From positions 1 through 26,528 of the forward strand of contig JAZRZL010000086.1 of assembly GCA_045601345.1 (NCBI GenBank): DNA of 26,528 bases, read 5' to 3'. Below the pieces are notes generated by a model. That model saw only the letters and a program-made list of their open reading frames with translations, did not search any database and was not told where the DNA came from. Below, in pieces: positions 1-7,138 of the stretch. The number at the start of each line of letters is the position of its first letter. Position 1 is the first letter of the stretch. Source of the stretch: SVMC01 sp045601345 (GTDB lineage: Bacteria; Bacillota; Clostridia; Oscillospirales; Oscillospiraceae). A program made the translations under genes and the position numbers.

Positions 1-3
1 TAA

Positions 4-163
4 GGGCACCTCTAATTATTCTTCGCGGGCGAATCTGCGGGTCTTATTTCCGTCAGATTTAATAAAAATCTTGAAAATACGTCAAGTATTCTCTGCGATT
101 TTTATTGAATCTGACAGAAAAATCCCTCGCAGCTCGCCTCACGCAGAATAAATAGAGATGCCC
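4..163. mobile_element. MITE-like long imperfect hairpin element
   Basis: Bases 4-70 and 97-163 form an almost full-length inverted repeat of 67-base arms at roughly 80% identity. The ends read GGGCACCTCT and AGAGATGCCC. The 26-base centre (71-96) continues the pairing weakly. There is no open frame. This is the structure of a non-autonomous miniature inverted-repeat element or a long hairpin repeat. The mobilising transposase is not in the window. The window starts only three bases before the left end, so a target duplication cannot be judged properly. Confidence 0.55.
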
Positions 164-171
164 ATAAATAA

Positions 172-212
172 AAAGGCGGCTACAGCATTTTTCGATTTGC
201 TGTAGCCGCTAA
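172..212 (-). terminator. Rho-independent terminator of alr
   Basis: On the minus strand an 11-bp or longer stem (AGCGGCTACAGCA pairing with TGCTGTAGCCGC) is followed by CCTTTTTATTT just downstream of the alr stop codon at 221. This is a classical intrinsic terminator ending the minus-strand transcription unit. Confidence 0.85.
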
Positions 213-220
213 TTTTTGGA

Positions 221-1381
221 TTATCCATTCATTTTCAGTTTTTGCCCGATGATTTGACCGTCCCGGATATAGACGCGAAGCACTCTGCGGGAGACCGCAC
301 AGGTCAGCTCATAGGGGATGGTAGAAGCCATTGCGGCCATGTCGTTGATGGAGGCTTTGGTGCCGAAGAATTCTACCTCATCGCCTACGCCCACATTGGG
401 CAGATCGGTGAGGTCGATCATGCACATATCCATGCAAATGCGCCCGCGGATGGGGGCAAGGCCGTCCTTGGTCATGACGCTGTAGCGGTTGGAGAGGATG
501 CGGAACAGGCCGTCCGCGTAGCCGATGGGCAGAACACCCATGCGGGTGGGGCGGTCGGTGCGGTAAAGTCGGCCATAGCTGATGGTGGTATCCGGGTCAT
601 AGTGCTTTTCCGCACCAATGACACTTTTCAGGCGCATGACCGGCTGAAGCCCCAGCTCTTCGGCATAATCGCCGTAGCCGTAAAGCAGCAAGCCGGGGCG
701 CACCATATCCATCCAGCCTTCCGGGTAGCGAGCTGCCGCGCCGGTATTGGTGCAGTGGCGCAGGCGGAAGGAATGGCCGCCTGCCTCAATGGCAGCAATG
801 GCGCGGGTGAAGCGGTCAAGCTGCAATTTGGTATAGACCTTGGAGTCTTCGTCTTCCTCATCGGATACGGCAAAGTGGGTGAAAATGCCCTCTGCATTTA
901 AGTGCTCCATGGCACAGACCTTCTGTGCGGCAGCAACGGTATCTGCAAAATGGTTGTCATCGCACATAAAGCCCAGACGGGACATACCGGTATCCAGCTT
1001 GACGTGTACCTTCAGGGTTTCGCCCATCTTTTCGGCTTCTGCGTTATAAAGCAAGGCGGCCTCTAAACTGGTCACAGCCTGGGTGATGTGGTTGGCAATC
1101 AGAAGAGGTACCGCTTCCGGCGGGGTGTGCCCCAGAATCAGGATGGGGCAGGTGATGCCATGATAACGGAGTTCTCTGGCCTCGTCTATACTGGAAACGG
1201 CCAGATAGTCAACGCCCAGCTCTTCCAGACAGCGGGAGACCTCTACAGCGCCATGTCCGTAGGCATCGGCCTTGACCACACCAAGGAAACGGGTGTTCAC
1301 CCGGCTTTTCAGCGTTTTGAAGTTATGCTCCAGAGCAGACAGATCAATTTCCGCCCAGGTTCGTTTCAGATCGGTATACAT
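221..1381 (-). CDS. alr: Alanine racemase
   Basis: PLP-dependent enzyme interconverting L- and D-alanine in the cytoplasm, supplying D-Ala for peptidoglycan. The 386 residues match the family's usual length. The PLP-binding lysine is K37 in VVKADAYGHG, and the second catalytic residue, tyrosine, is Y269 in SYGRLY. The N-terminal TIM barrel carries HVKLDTGMSRLGF, and the C-terminal beta domain carries GRICMDMCMIDLTD. The ATG start is preceded by a strong site (AAGGGGGAA). It is the second gene of a minus-strand unit, 58 bases behind the membrane/acyltransferase-like gene and separated from it by a hairpin. A terminator follows. All key residues are present. Whether it is the biosynthetic or a sporulation paralogue cannot be told. 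Confidence 0.97.
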   Translation of the reverse strand: MYTDLKRTWAEIDLSALEHNFKTLKSRVNTRFLGVVKADAYGHGAVEVSRCLEELGVDYLAVSSIDEARELRYHGITCPILILGHTPPEAVPLLIANHITQAVTSLEAALLYNAEAEKMGETLKVHVKLDTGMSRLGFMCDDNHFADTVAAAQKVCAMEHLNAEGIFTHFAVSDEEDEDSKVYTKLQLDRFTRAIAAIEAGGHSFRLRHCTNTGAAARYPEGWMDMVRPGLLLYGYGDYAEELGLQPVMRLKSVIGAEKHYDPDTTISYGRLYRTDRPTRMGVLPIGYADGLFRILSNRYSVMTKDGLAPIRGRICMDMCMIDLTDLPNVGVGDEVEFFGTKASINDMAAMASTIPYELTCAVSRRVLRVYIRDGQIIGQKLKMNG

Positions 1382-1404
1382 AAAATTTCCCCCTTATACA
1401 GCAT

Positions 1405-1433
1405 GAGGAACCGGGATGGTTGCCCGGTTCCTC
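1405..1433. repeat. Perfect 11-bp intercistronic hairpin
   Basis: GAGGAACCGGG (1405-1415) is the exact inverse of 1423-1433, with a 7-base loop. It lies between the acyltransferase-like gene and alr. On the minus strand no U-run follows, so it is unlikely to terminate transcription into alr. It could stabilise or mark processing of the upstream mRNA. On the plus strand it is followed by GTATTTT. Confidence 0.6.
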
Positions 1434-1439
1434 GTATTT

Positions 1440-2843
1440 TCAGTCAATATCGCGGATCACTTCATCCGGCGGCACATCCAGAAGCTCCGGATTGCGAAGC
1501 AGACGGCGAAGGTATTTCAGCACCTTGGCATAATAGAAGCCGTCCACCGTGCGCTCATCCAGATTGAAGGAGTAGTCAATATATTTGCGGACAACCACAT
1601 TTCCCTCAGCATCTATTTCGTTTACCCGATATTTCTCACCGAAGGCGCAGAAGGCGGGTAAGTTGCCGAAATCGTAAAGGTGATGCACGACCACGGGAAT
1701 GCCCAGAGAGGCCATAGAGGTGAAGAAAATGGAGCCATGGAAGGGGCTGACCTCAAGAAGTGCCTTGGGCAGCAGGTCGAAGTAATCCAGCAGCTTGAGC
1801 AGCCAGATGGTGAATTTCAGGAAAACACCGGGGATGTAGTTGATATAGCGTGCTACATTATCAAATGTAGAGTTGAGCGGCGTATTGTGCACCTCCTCCA
1901 CGGCGGCGTGGAATTTGTCGTAGACATCGCGGGAGGTATCGTGCGGGTTGAGATGGAGCTTGATGATGGTATCCGGGGCAGAAATCGTCATCTCTTTTTT
2001 GATGACCATGCAGAATTGCAGATCTTCATCGCGGGTGTAGACCGTCTGGCCGGAAAGGAAGCGGTTGCAGCCGGGGTATTTTGCCACACAGCGGACATAG
2101 GCGGCCAAAAATAGCTCGGTGATACCGAAGCCGGTGAGACCCTCCTTGCGCTTAGCACGGATGTATTTTTCGATTTCGGTAAGCTCTATACGGTCGCGGA
2201 TATGGTTGGAGGCACCGTTGCGGTTGGGCATGATGTAGTTGGCAACGCGGGAGATGGGGTTGAGGTTACGGATTCTGCGTCCATCCTTGCGGTCACCCCA
2301 AGTGGGGTGATATTTGCCGTCATTGTGCTCTCTGGCAGCAAAAATGGCAAACAGGAAGCCCAGCACAGTCATTGCGTCATAGAGAAGCAGATATGCTCCA
2401 TTGAGAAGGAAATGGCGATTCTCATACACATAGAAGCTGGTGACAGCGGCCAGCATCAGGCACAGCAGAAAATACAGCCGGGGAGCGCGGCCTGCCGTGA
2501 CCTTGCGGTAGAGAACCCAACCGGCAAACGCCACAATCCAGTAAAGGAGGACAAAACGGAAGCGGTCAATGCTGCCATAGGCGCAGATGCACATATAAGC
2601 GGCGAACAGAAACACGGGAGTTGCCGTTTTATAGAAATGCTCTTGACCGTCAAGCAGAATTCGGAGGATAAAAACGGTTGCCGCGAACACCGGCAGCACG
2701 ATCCGAAGCCACACCGTCATGGTATCTGCGCCTTTCTCGCAGAAGAAAGCGATGCGGGTAAAGATTGAGAGCAGAAGGAGTGCCGCCGCAACCCATGTCA
2801 GCGCATTTTTGCGGCTGACATAATAACTTACTTTCGTATTCAT
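1440..2843 (-). CDS. Membrane protein with C-terminal 2-oxoacid dehydrogenase (E2)/CAT-like acyltransferase domain
   Basis: 467 residues from the chosen ATG. The first ~190 residues contain about five or six hydrophobic segments. The C-terminal ~270 residues resemble the E2/chloramphenicol-acetyltransferase fold: a body around MGRN-less PISRVANYIMP..., a YDKFHAAVEEV helix and a C-terminal DERTVDGFYYAKVLKYL helix with LLRNPELL. In active members the last motif is HxxxDG. Here it is E430-R-T-V-D434-G435, so the catalytic His is Glu and classical acyl transfer is doubtful. No lipoyl domain is present. A TTG start at 2906 would add 21 residues, but these run over a promoter. The ATG at 2843 lacks a ribosome-binding site and sits about 7 bases after a perfect extended -10, suggesting a leaderless mRNA. 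Substrate and role are unknown. It precedes alr. Confidence 0.8.
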   Translation of the reverse strand: MNTKVSYYVSRKNALTWVAAALLLLSIFTRIAFFCEKGADTMTVWLRIVLPVFAATVFILRILLDGQEHFYKTATPVFLFAAYMCICAYGSIDRFRFVLLYWIVAFAGWVLYRKVTAGRAPRLYFLLCLMLAAVTSFYVYENRHFLLNGAYLLLYDAMTVLGFLFAIFAAREHNDGKYHPTWGDRKDGRRIRNLNPISRVANYIMPNRNGASNHIRDRIELTEIEKYIRAKRKEGLTGFGITELFLAAYVRCVAKYPGCNRFLSGQTVYTRDEDLQFCMVIKKEMTISAPDTIIKLHLNPHDTSRDVYDKFHAAVEEVHNTPLNSTFDNVARYINYIPGVFLKFTIWLLKLLDYFDLLPKALLEVSPFHGSIFFTSMASLGIPVVVHHLYDFGNLPAFCAFGEKYRVNEIDAEGNVVVRKYIDYSFNLDERTVDGFYYAKVLKYLRRLLRNPELLDVPPDEVIRDID

Positions 2844-2849
2844 GGCCTG

Positions 2850-2879
2850 ATTATACCACGAAAGACCCGCCTTGCGCAA
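2850..2879 (-). promoter_or_regulatory. Extended -10 promoter, apparently leaderless
   Basis: On the minus strand TGGTATAAT (-10 at 2855-2850) has a weak -35 TTGCGC (2879-2874) 18 bp upstream. The expected start point, about 7 bases on, coincides with the A of the ATG at 2843, and no Shine-Dalgarno site lies between. Confidence 0.6.
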
Positions 2880-2942
2880 CAAAAAACTGCGTTTGTTTCG
2901 ACCCAATATGTAGAAAAAAATCTCTTTTTTATTGGAAATGAT

Positions 2943-2970
2943 TTGACATCTCTCCGGTGTGTGTTACAAT
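2943..2970 (+). promoter_or_regulatory. Promoter of the LUD-domain gene
   Basis: TTGACA (2943-2948), 16-bp spacer, TACAAT (2965-2970) with an upstream TG. It is followed 60 bases later by the start codon and is divergent from the minus-strand promoter at 2850-2879. Confidence 0.8.
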
Positions 2971-3029
2971 GAATATAGAAGGCTTGGGAAAATCGTATCC
3001 AGGTTTATTGAATACAGGAGGCGAATGCA

Positions 3030-3668
3030 ATGAATGAATATAAGAAACTGTTTTACAAAAATCAGGCGCAGACCATCATCCGGCATTTAAACGAGCGGAA
3101 AATGGAAGGCTATTACTGTGAGGATGTGACGGCAGCAAAAGCAAAGGTGCTGGAGCTTCTTGGCGATGGCGCAAAATCGGTCGGCTACGGTGGCTCCGTC
3201 ACCTTGGATGCCAACGGCTTTAAGGAGGCCATTGCTGAAGCGGGTCATCACCTGATTCGCAGAGAGAATGCCAAAACGCCGGAGGAAAAGAAAGAAATTG
3301 ACCGCGAGCTTATCTGTGCGGACGCATTCCTGATGAGCACCAACGCAATCACGCTTGATGGAGAGTTGATTAATATTGACGGCCACGGCTCCCGCGTGTC
3401 CTTTATGATCTACGGCCCGGAGCAGGTAATCATTGTCGCGGGAATGAACAAGGTGGTCTCCACGGTAGAGGAGGGCATCCACCGCACCCGGAATGTGGCA
3501 GCGCCGCCCAACACGGTGCGCCTCGGTATTGATACCCCCTGCGCACAGACTGGCCGCTGCGGCAATTGCCTCAAGCACACCATCTGCTCCCAGATCGTTA
3601 TCACCCGCGATTCCAGAATCCCCTTCCGCATCAAGGTCGTCCTGGTGGGAGAAGAGCTGGGCTATTAA
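3030..3668 (+). CDS. LUD-domain protein (LutC/YkgG-like, lactate-utilisation family)
   Basis: 212 residues, the normal size for stand-alone LUD (DUF162) proteins. Visible family motifs are VGYGGSVTLDANG, LMSTNAITLDGELINIDGHG, YGPEQVIIVAGMNK and RNVAAPPNT. A C-terminal Cys cluster (TPCAQTGRCGNCLKHTIC, four cysteines) may bind metal. Related LutC proteins belong to an L-lactate oxidation complex with LutA and LutB, but no lutA/lutB homologue is in the window, so the role here is open. The ATG has a good ribosome-binding site (AGGAGG, 8 bases away). It is monocistronic: promoter at 2943-2970, terminator at 3682-3716. Confidence 0.88.
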   Translation: MNEYKKLFYKNQAQTIIRHLNERKMEGYYCEDVTAAKAKVLELLGDGAKSVGYGGSVTLDANGFKEAIAEAGHHLIRRENAKTPEEKKEIDRELICADAFLMSTNAITLDGELINIDGHGSRVSFMIYGPEQVIIVAGMNKVVSTVEEGIHRTRNVAAPPNTVRLGIDTPCAQTGRCGNCLKHTICSQIVITRDSRIPFRIKVVLVGEELGY

Positions 3669-3681
3669 ATAAAAAGAAGAA

Positions 3682-3716
3682 CTGCCGACAAATGATTAGT
3701 TTGTTGGCAGCTTTTC
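3682..3716 (+). terminator. Intrinsic terminator of the LUD gene
   Basis: CTGCCGACAAA (3682-3692) pairs with TTTGTTGGCAG (3700-3710), followed by CTTTTCG. The left arm and about 12 bases before it are nearly identical to the terminator inside the EIIC reading frame at 6929-6965. Confidence 0.85.
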
Positions 3717-3763
3717 GATACTTTTGGTTCGAGGACACAGAAGTAATCTTGCACTAAAAACAG

Positions 3764-3792
3764 TTGCAAAAATAAAACATATGATATATACT
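3764..3792 (+). promoter_or_regulatory. Promoter of hicAB
   Basis: TTGCAA (3764-3769), 17-bp spacer, TATACT (3787-3792), about 30 bases before the hicA start. The surrounding AT-rich CATA...TATG symmetry could be an operator for the ribbon-helix-helix domain of HicB, but this is not established. Confidence 0.7.
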
Positions 3793-3821
3793 ATGAGTAA
3801 CAAGAGCAGGAGGTGGCGAAG

Positions 3822-4076
3822 TTGGGACAGAAAGAGAAACTGATTGAGCGCTTGAAGGCGAAACCAAAAACATTTACTTTTGATGACGCAGAGAGCCTGC
3901 TGCGTTACTTTGATTACCGAAGATCAAACAAGGGTAAAACGAGCGGATCACGAATTATGTTTGTGTCGGACGATCATCCACCCATTTTGATGCATAAACC
4001 GCATCCTCGCAAGGAACTATTAGAGTATCAGGTAAAGCAATTGATTGAATTTTTGGAACAGGAGGGACTTCTATGA
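3822..4076 (+). CDS. hicA: HicA-family mRNA interferase toxin
   Basis: 84 residues. HicA toxins are small double-stranded-RNA-binding-fold ribonucleases that cleave mRNA until neutralised by HicB. Visible: a helix with DDAESLLRYF, the beta-strand motif GSRIMFV and the terminal MHKPHPRKELLEYQVKQL. The usual catalytic His of the GSH motif is Arg here, which is normal in the HicA subfamily paired with long HicB proteins, so it is not a sign of inactivation. A GTG at 3813 overlaps the AGGAGG ribosome-binding site, so the TTG at 3822, about 8 bases after it, is the better start. The frame overlaps hicB by 4 bases (ATGA), coupling their translation. Confidence 0.85.
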   Translation: MGQKEKLIERLKAKPKTFTFDDAESLLRYFDYRRSNKGKTSGSRIMFVSDDHPPILMHKPHPRKELLEYQVKQLIEFLEQEGLL

Positions 4077-4414
4077 ATAATACAATGGAATACAAAGGAT
4101 ATATCGGCAGCGTGGAGTTTTCCGAGGAAGATGCTCTGTTCTACGGCAAGGTAATGGGCATCCGGGCAATGATCTCTTATGAGGGAGAAAATGCAAAGGA
4201 ACTGATTGCCGACTTCCATACCGCAGTTGACGATTATCTGGAAATGTGTGCGGCAGAGGAAATTGAACCGGAGAAGGCCTACAAGGGTAGCTTTAATATC
4301 CGTATCTCTCCGGAGCTGCATAAACAGGCGGTCATTAGTGCAACGGCGCGGAATATGACATTGAACAGCTTTGTGGAGAGTTCTATACAGAGGGCTGTTG
4401 TATCCAATACCTAA
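4073..4414 (+). CDS. hicB: HicB-family antitoxin with ribbon-helix-helix domain
   Basis: 113 residues. The N-terminal partial RNase-H-fold domain (MEYKGYIGSVEFSEED, FHTAVDDYLEMCAAE) binds the toxin. The C-terminal part from about residue 75 (FNIRISPELHKQAVISATAR, NSFVESSIQRAV) is an Arc/CopG-type ribbon-helix-helix DNA-binding domain. Such HicB proteins neutralise HicA and repress the operon promoter. The ATG overlaps the hicA stop by 4 bases and has GGAGGG upstream. Gene order is toxin first, as is typical of hicAB. Confidence 0.9.
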   Translation: MNNTMEYKGYIGSVEFSEEDALFYGKVMGIRAMISYEGENAKELIADFHTAVDDYLEMCAAEEIEPEKAYKGSFNIRISPELHKQAVISATARNMTLNSFVESSIQRAVVSNT

Positions 4415-4439
4415 ATCTGCTTAAATAAGGATAATTATT

Positions 4440-5168
4440 ATGAATCAAGAAAAAGAAGAACAAAAAATTACCGAACAACCAAAAGAAGAAAAGCAGCAAA
4501 CAAAGTCTGAAAAAGCACGAAATGGTATAATCGGAGGAATAATATTGTCAATTCCGTTAATCGTGCTTATCATTTTAATATATAAAAGAGTAAAAGAAAA
4601 TGTATTTGGGAAAATACTGATTTTCATTTTGGGGTTTTTGGCATTCATATGCTTGATGGTAGCATTGAGCAGTTATTCAGACTTGCGGGATGCCAGAAAG
4701 ATTGAGCGTTTACAGGAAGAAGCAAAAAAAGAAGAACTGGAGTTCTCTGAGATTGATCTTGGCAAAAGAGCTTTGCGCGCTGAAAAACTTTTTAAGATGA
4801 ATCAGAAAGAACTTATGCGATACTATGATCTGAACATCGCACAAACGAAGTTTCTTTCAGTTTTAGGAATCATAATGATATTTTTTGGTGTTATTATTAT
4901 TGTTGCATCTGTAGTTCTATATTCGTCAATCGAAATAGATAAAATTGCTCTCTTGGTTGGAAGTATTAGTGGTATTATTGTAGATTTCATAGGAGCTATT
5001 TTTATAAAAATGTATACCCAAAATATAGAAGCAGCAGTGAAGTTCCATGCAAAATTTGCTGATAGCAATAATTTACTTCTTGCCAATTCTATAGCCAATA
5101 AAATTGATAATGATGATCTGCGTGAAGACACTTTAGCAGAATTAGCTAAAGGAATTGTTGTGCAATAA
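4440..5168 (+). CDS. Four-helix membrane protein, possibly TRADD-N-associated type
   Basis: 242 residues, not firmly recognised. A Lys/Glu-rich cytoplasmic N-terminus (1-26) is followed by hydrophobic helices at about 29-48 and 56-77. Then comes a charged coiled-coil-like stretch (82-120) and two further helices at about 138-160 and 168-190. The last ends in the pattern IIVDFIGAIFIKMYTQNIEAAVKFH. That pattern (end of helix, FI-A-F, short polar tail, tract of NxxxxxxxxF/H) is reminiscent of the TRADD-N-associated membrane domain found beside bacterial conflict proteins. The match is from memory and moderate at best. Codon use is markedly AT-rich compared with flanking core genes. It follows hicB by 25 bases with AAGGATAA before the ATG, so it may be read from the hicAB promoter. 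Confidence 0.6.
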   Translation: MNQEKEEQKITEQPKEEKQQTKSEKARNGIIGGIILSIPLIVLIILIYKRVKENVFGKILIFILGFLAFICLMVALSSYSDLRDARKIERLQEEAKKEELEFSEIDLGKRALRAEKLFKMNQKELMRYYDLNIAQTKFLSVLGIIMIFFGVIIIVASVVLYSSIEIDKIALLVGSISGIIVDFIGAIFIKMYTQNIEAAVKFHAKFADSNNLLLANSIANKIDNDDLREDTLAELAKGIVVQ

Positions 5169-5314
5169 ACGGACTCAGATAAATGATGGCAGATGGCAAC
5201 GCTTTGGCAGCAATAATCGGACTGCCCCAACAGTCTGAGCTAAATCTTCTATACAAATCTGTTTAAGACAGAGATGGAAATGTCGAGTGGGAACGATATT
5301 ATTATATTTATAAG

Positions 5315-5351
5315 TGCCCGAAAACCCTTGATAATACAGGGTTTTCGGGCA
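5315..5351. terminator. 13-bp perfect hairpin closing the hicAB island
   Basis: TGCCCGAAAACCC (5315-5327) is the exact inverse of 5339-5351, with an 11-base loop. Only ATTAAC follows on the plus strand, so termination there would be weak. The A- and T-rich stem suggests a bidirectional terminator or the end of a transferred segment. Confidence 0.5.
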
Positions 5352-5479
5352 TTAACACAGAGAATATAAAAATATAGTCTTTTGTTCAAAGATACAGAAT
5401 TGCCTTCGTTTTATAACAAATTACTTTGTTTCAGTATACAACAACATTTTTTGCAACATCAAGACAGAGACCTGTCTCC

Positions 5480-5610
5480 GATGGTGTTAAGTTAGAAACC
5501 CGTTAGTTCTAATGTTCTATGATAGGTGTAGTCAACCCATTCAGTCGGCTTCGCCGACAGCTCCCCTTTCCAGGTGGAGCCTTTGACCGTTGCATAACTT
5601 AACACCATTG
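5480..5610. mobile_element. MITE-like repeat, copy A (short)
   Basis: Terminal inverted repeats ATGGTGTTAAGTTA (5481-5494) and its exact inverse (5595-5608). The interior contains CAGTCGGCTTCGCCGACAGC, related in inverse orientation to the interior of copy B at 14480-14727. At about 130 bases it is roughly half the length of copy B. No clear target duplication is seen. Confidence 0.6.
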
Positions 5611-5771
5611 AAACCCATTCCCCTGTCCTACGGCCTTGTCTTGGGCAGACACAGGGGCGGTGAAGGGAGAACCGGCAGATGTATGCAGATGAGTGTGAAC
5701 GCAGTCCATCGGCTGCGGCGATTTTCAGGTTTTCCACACCGCAGGTTGTTTTTCAGCAGCCCTACATAGTC

Positions 5772-5800
5772 TTGATTTTAATATGAAAATAGTATATCAT
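5772..5800 (+). promoter_or_regulatory. Promoter of the EIIC-like gene
   Basis: TTGATT (5772-5777), 17-bp spacer, TATCAT (5795-5800), 44 bases before the chosen start codon. Confidence 0.65.
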
Positions 5801-5843
5801 TTATATTACAGAAATTTTGAACAGCGAGGAGGAAACCTGCGAA

Positions 5844-7049
5844 ATGTCAAAGCTAAAAGCGTTTCTGAAACGTAAAAACATTATCTTTTCTGCCAGACGC
5901 TATGGAATCGACGCGTTGGGAGCCATGGCGCAGGGGCTCTTCTGCTCCCTTTTGATTGGTACCATCATCAAGACGCTTGGGCAGCAGCTCGGCTGCGACT
6001 TCCTTACCGACATCGGCACCTATGCCATGGCGGTCTCCGGCCCCGCGATGGCTATTGCTATTGGCAGAAGCTTAGAGGCTGACCCCATGGTGCTGTTCTC
6101 TCTTGCCGCAGTCGGCTGGGCGGCCAATGCTGAGGGAGGCGCGGGTGGCCCTCTTGCGGTGTTGATTATTGCAATTGTGGCCTGCGAGTGCGGAAAGGCC
6201 GTCTCCAAGGAAACCAGGGTCGATATTTTGGTCACTCCTGCGGTGACGATCCTGATCGGTGTCGCCCTTGCGAAGCTGATTGCGCCTCCCATCGGAATGG
6301 TTGCCAATTCCTTCGGTATCCTCATTGACAATGCAACGAAGCTTCAGCCCCTCTGGATGGGTATTTTGGTCTCCGTTTTGGTTGGTATTGCCCTGACGCT
6401 TCCCATTTCCTCCGCCGCCATCTGCTCCGTGCTTGGGCTGACGGGTCTTGCGGGCGGTGCTGCCGTGGCGGGCTGCTGTGCGCAGATGGTGGGCTTCGCC
6501 GTGATCTCCTTCAAGGAGAACCGCTGGGGCGGTCTGGTTTCACAGGGTCTTGGCACCTCCATGCTCCAGATGCCCAATATTATTCGCAATCCCCGCGTCT
6601 GGATCGCACCGATCCTCTCATCCGCCATCATCGGCCCCATTGCCACGTGCCTCTTTGGCCTTCAGATGAACGGCACGCCCATCAATTCCGGCATGGGTAC
6701 CTGTGGCCTGTGTGGCCCCATCGGCGTGATCACCGGCTGGTTTGCCCCCGCCGAGGAGGCAATCTCCCGCGGTGCGGCGGCCATGATCCCCACGGGCAAG
6801 GATTGGCTGGGTCTGCTCCTCTGTACCATTGTACTGCCCGCCGTGTTAATACCCCTGATTCCCCTCGGCTGCCGTAAGCTGAACTGGGTTCACGACGGCG
6901 ACCTGAAACTTGATAAAAAAAAGAAGAACTGCCGACAAATGACCAGTTTGCCGGCAGTTTCTTCAATATTAGAGAGAGGGAGAAATGAAAAAGTTTACTC
7001 ATTGCTGCTTTTAACGCTTATATCATACTTTGGAAATATTACAGATTAA
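5844..7049 (+). CDS. PTS EIIC-like membrane transporter (EIIC_2 type) with stop-loss extension
   Basis: 401 residues as it stands. Residues 1-357 form a very hydrophobic, Gly/Ala-rich protein of about eight to ten membrane segments matching the PTS_EIIC_2 family (motifs QGLFCSLLIGTI, MNGTPINSGMGTCGLCGPIG and KDWLGLLLC). The family is thought to import sugars, but no EIIA or EIIB gene is nearby, so phosphotransfer is unproven. The ATG at 5844 with GAGGAGG 11 bases upstream is preferred to the TTG at 5817. After D357 the frame enters an A-run (KKKK) and then the transcription terminator, adding 44 unrelated residues. Adding one base at about 6913-6914 would give GAx TAA and end the protein normally. 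A single-base deletion or a sequencing error is likely. Confidence 0.82.
   Translation: MSKLKAFLKRKNIIFSARRYGIDALGAMAQGLFCSLLIGTIIKTLGQQLGCDFLTDIGTYAMAVSGPAMAIAIGRSLEADPMVLFSLAAVGWAANAEGGAGGPLAVLIIAIVACECGKAVSKETRVDILVTPAVTILIGVALAKLIAPPIGMVANSFGILIDNATKLQPLWMGILVSVLVGIALTLPISSAAICSVLGLTGLAGGAAVAGCCAQMVGFAVISFKENRWGGLVSQGLGTSMLQMPNIIRNPRVWIAPILSSAIIGPIATCLFGLQMNGTPINSGMGTCGLCGPIGVITGWFAPAEEAISRGAAAMIPTGKDWLGLLLCTIVLPAVLIPLIPLGCRKLNWVHDGDLKLDKKKKNCRQMTSLPAVSSILERGRNEKVYSLLLLTLISYFGNITD
6929..6965 (+). terminator. Terminator lying inside the EIIC reading frame
   Basis: CTGCCGACAAA (6929-6939) pairs with TTTGCCGGCAG (6947-6957) with one mismatch, followed by TTTCTTC. The left arm is identical to that of the terminator at 3682. 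It lies about 85 bases before the stop codon of the extended frame. Confidence 0.75.
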
Positions 7050-7097
7050 AGAGGGAAATTATTACACAAATATTAATTGTTAAATTTTTTCATACTA

Positions 7098-7126
7098 TTG
7101 ACATTGGAGCCAAAGGGAAGTATCAT
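7098..7126 (+). promoter_or_regulatory. Sigma-A promoter of clpB
   Basis: TTGACA (7098-7103), 17-bp spacer, TATCAT (7121-7126). The predicted start point lies about 6 bases before the CIRCE operator. Confidence 0.85.
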
Positions 7127-7138
7127 AAAGAAAATGAA

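Larger units (their letters stand above)
5169..5771. other. Gene-poor region between the hicAB island and the EIIC gene
   Basis: About 600 bases without a credible gene. It holds the hairpin at 5315-5351, an AT-rich stretch, the MITE-like repeat at 5480-5610, and a 150-base GC-rich block (5612-5760). On the minus strand that block reads as part of a short frame (81 residues, 5737-5492) running into the repeat. I treat this frame as non-coding or remnant: it has no ribosome-binding site and no recognisable domain. Confidence 0.5.

Noticed and set aside
1405..1433. Hairpin as a terminator between the acyltransferase-like gene and alr
   Set aside because: No U-run follows on the transcribed strand; the genes may be co-transcribed.
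3813..4076. HicA judged inactive because GSH reads GSR
   Set aside because: Arg at this place is normal in HicA proteins paired with long, ribbon-helix-helix HicB partners.
5492..5737. 81-residue minus-strand frame
   Set aside because: It covers repeat copy A and an uncharacterised GC-rich block, with no start signals; may be a remnant but cannot be supported as a gene.
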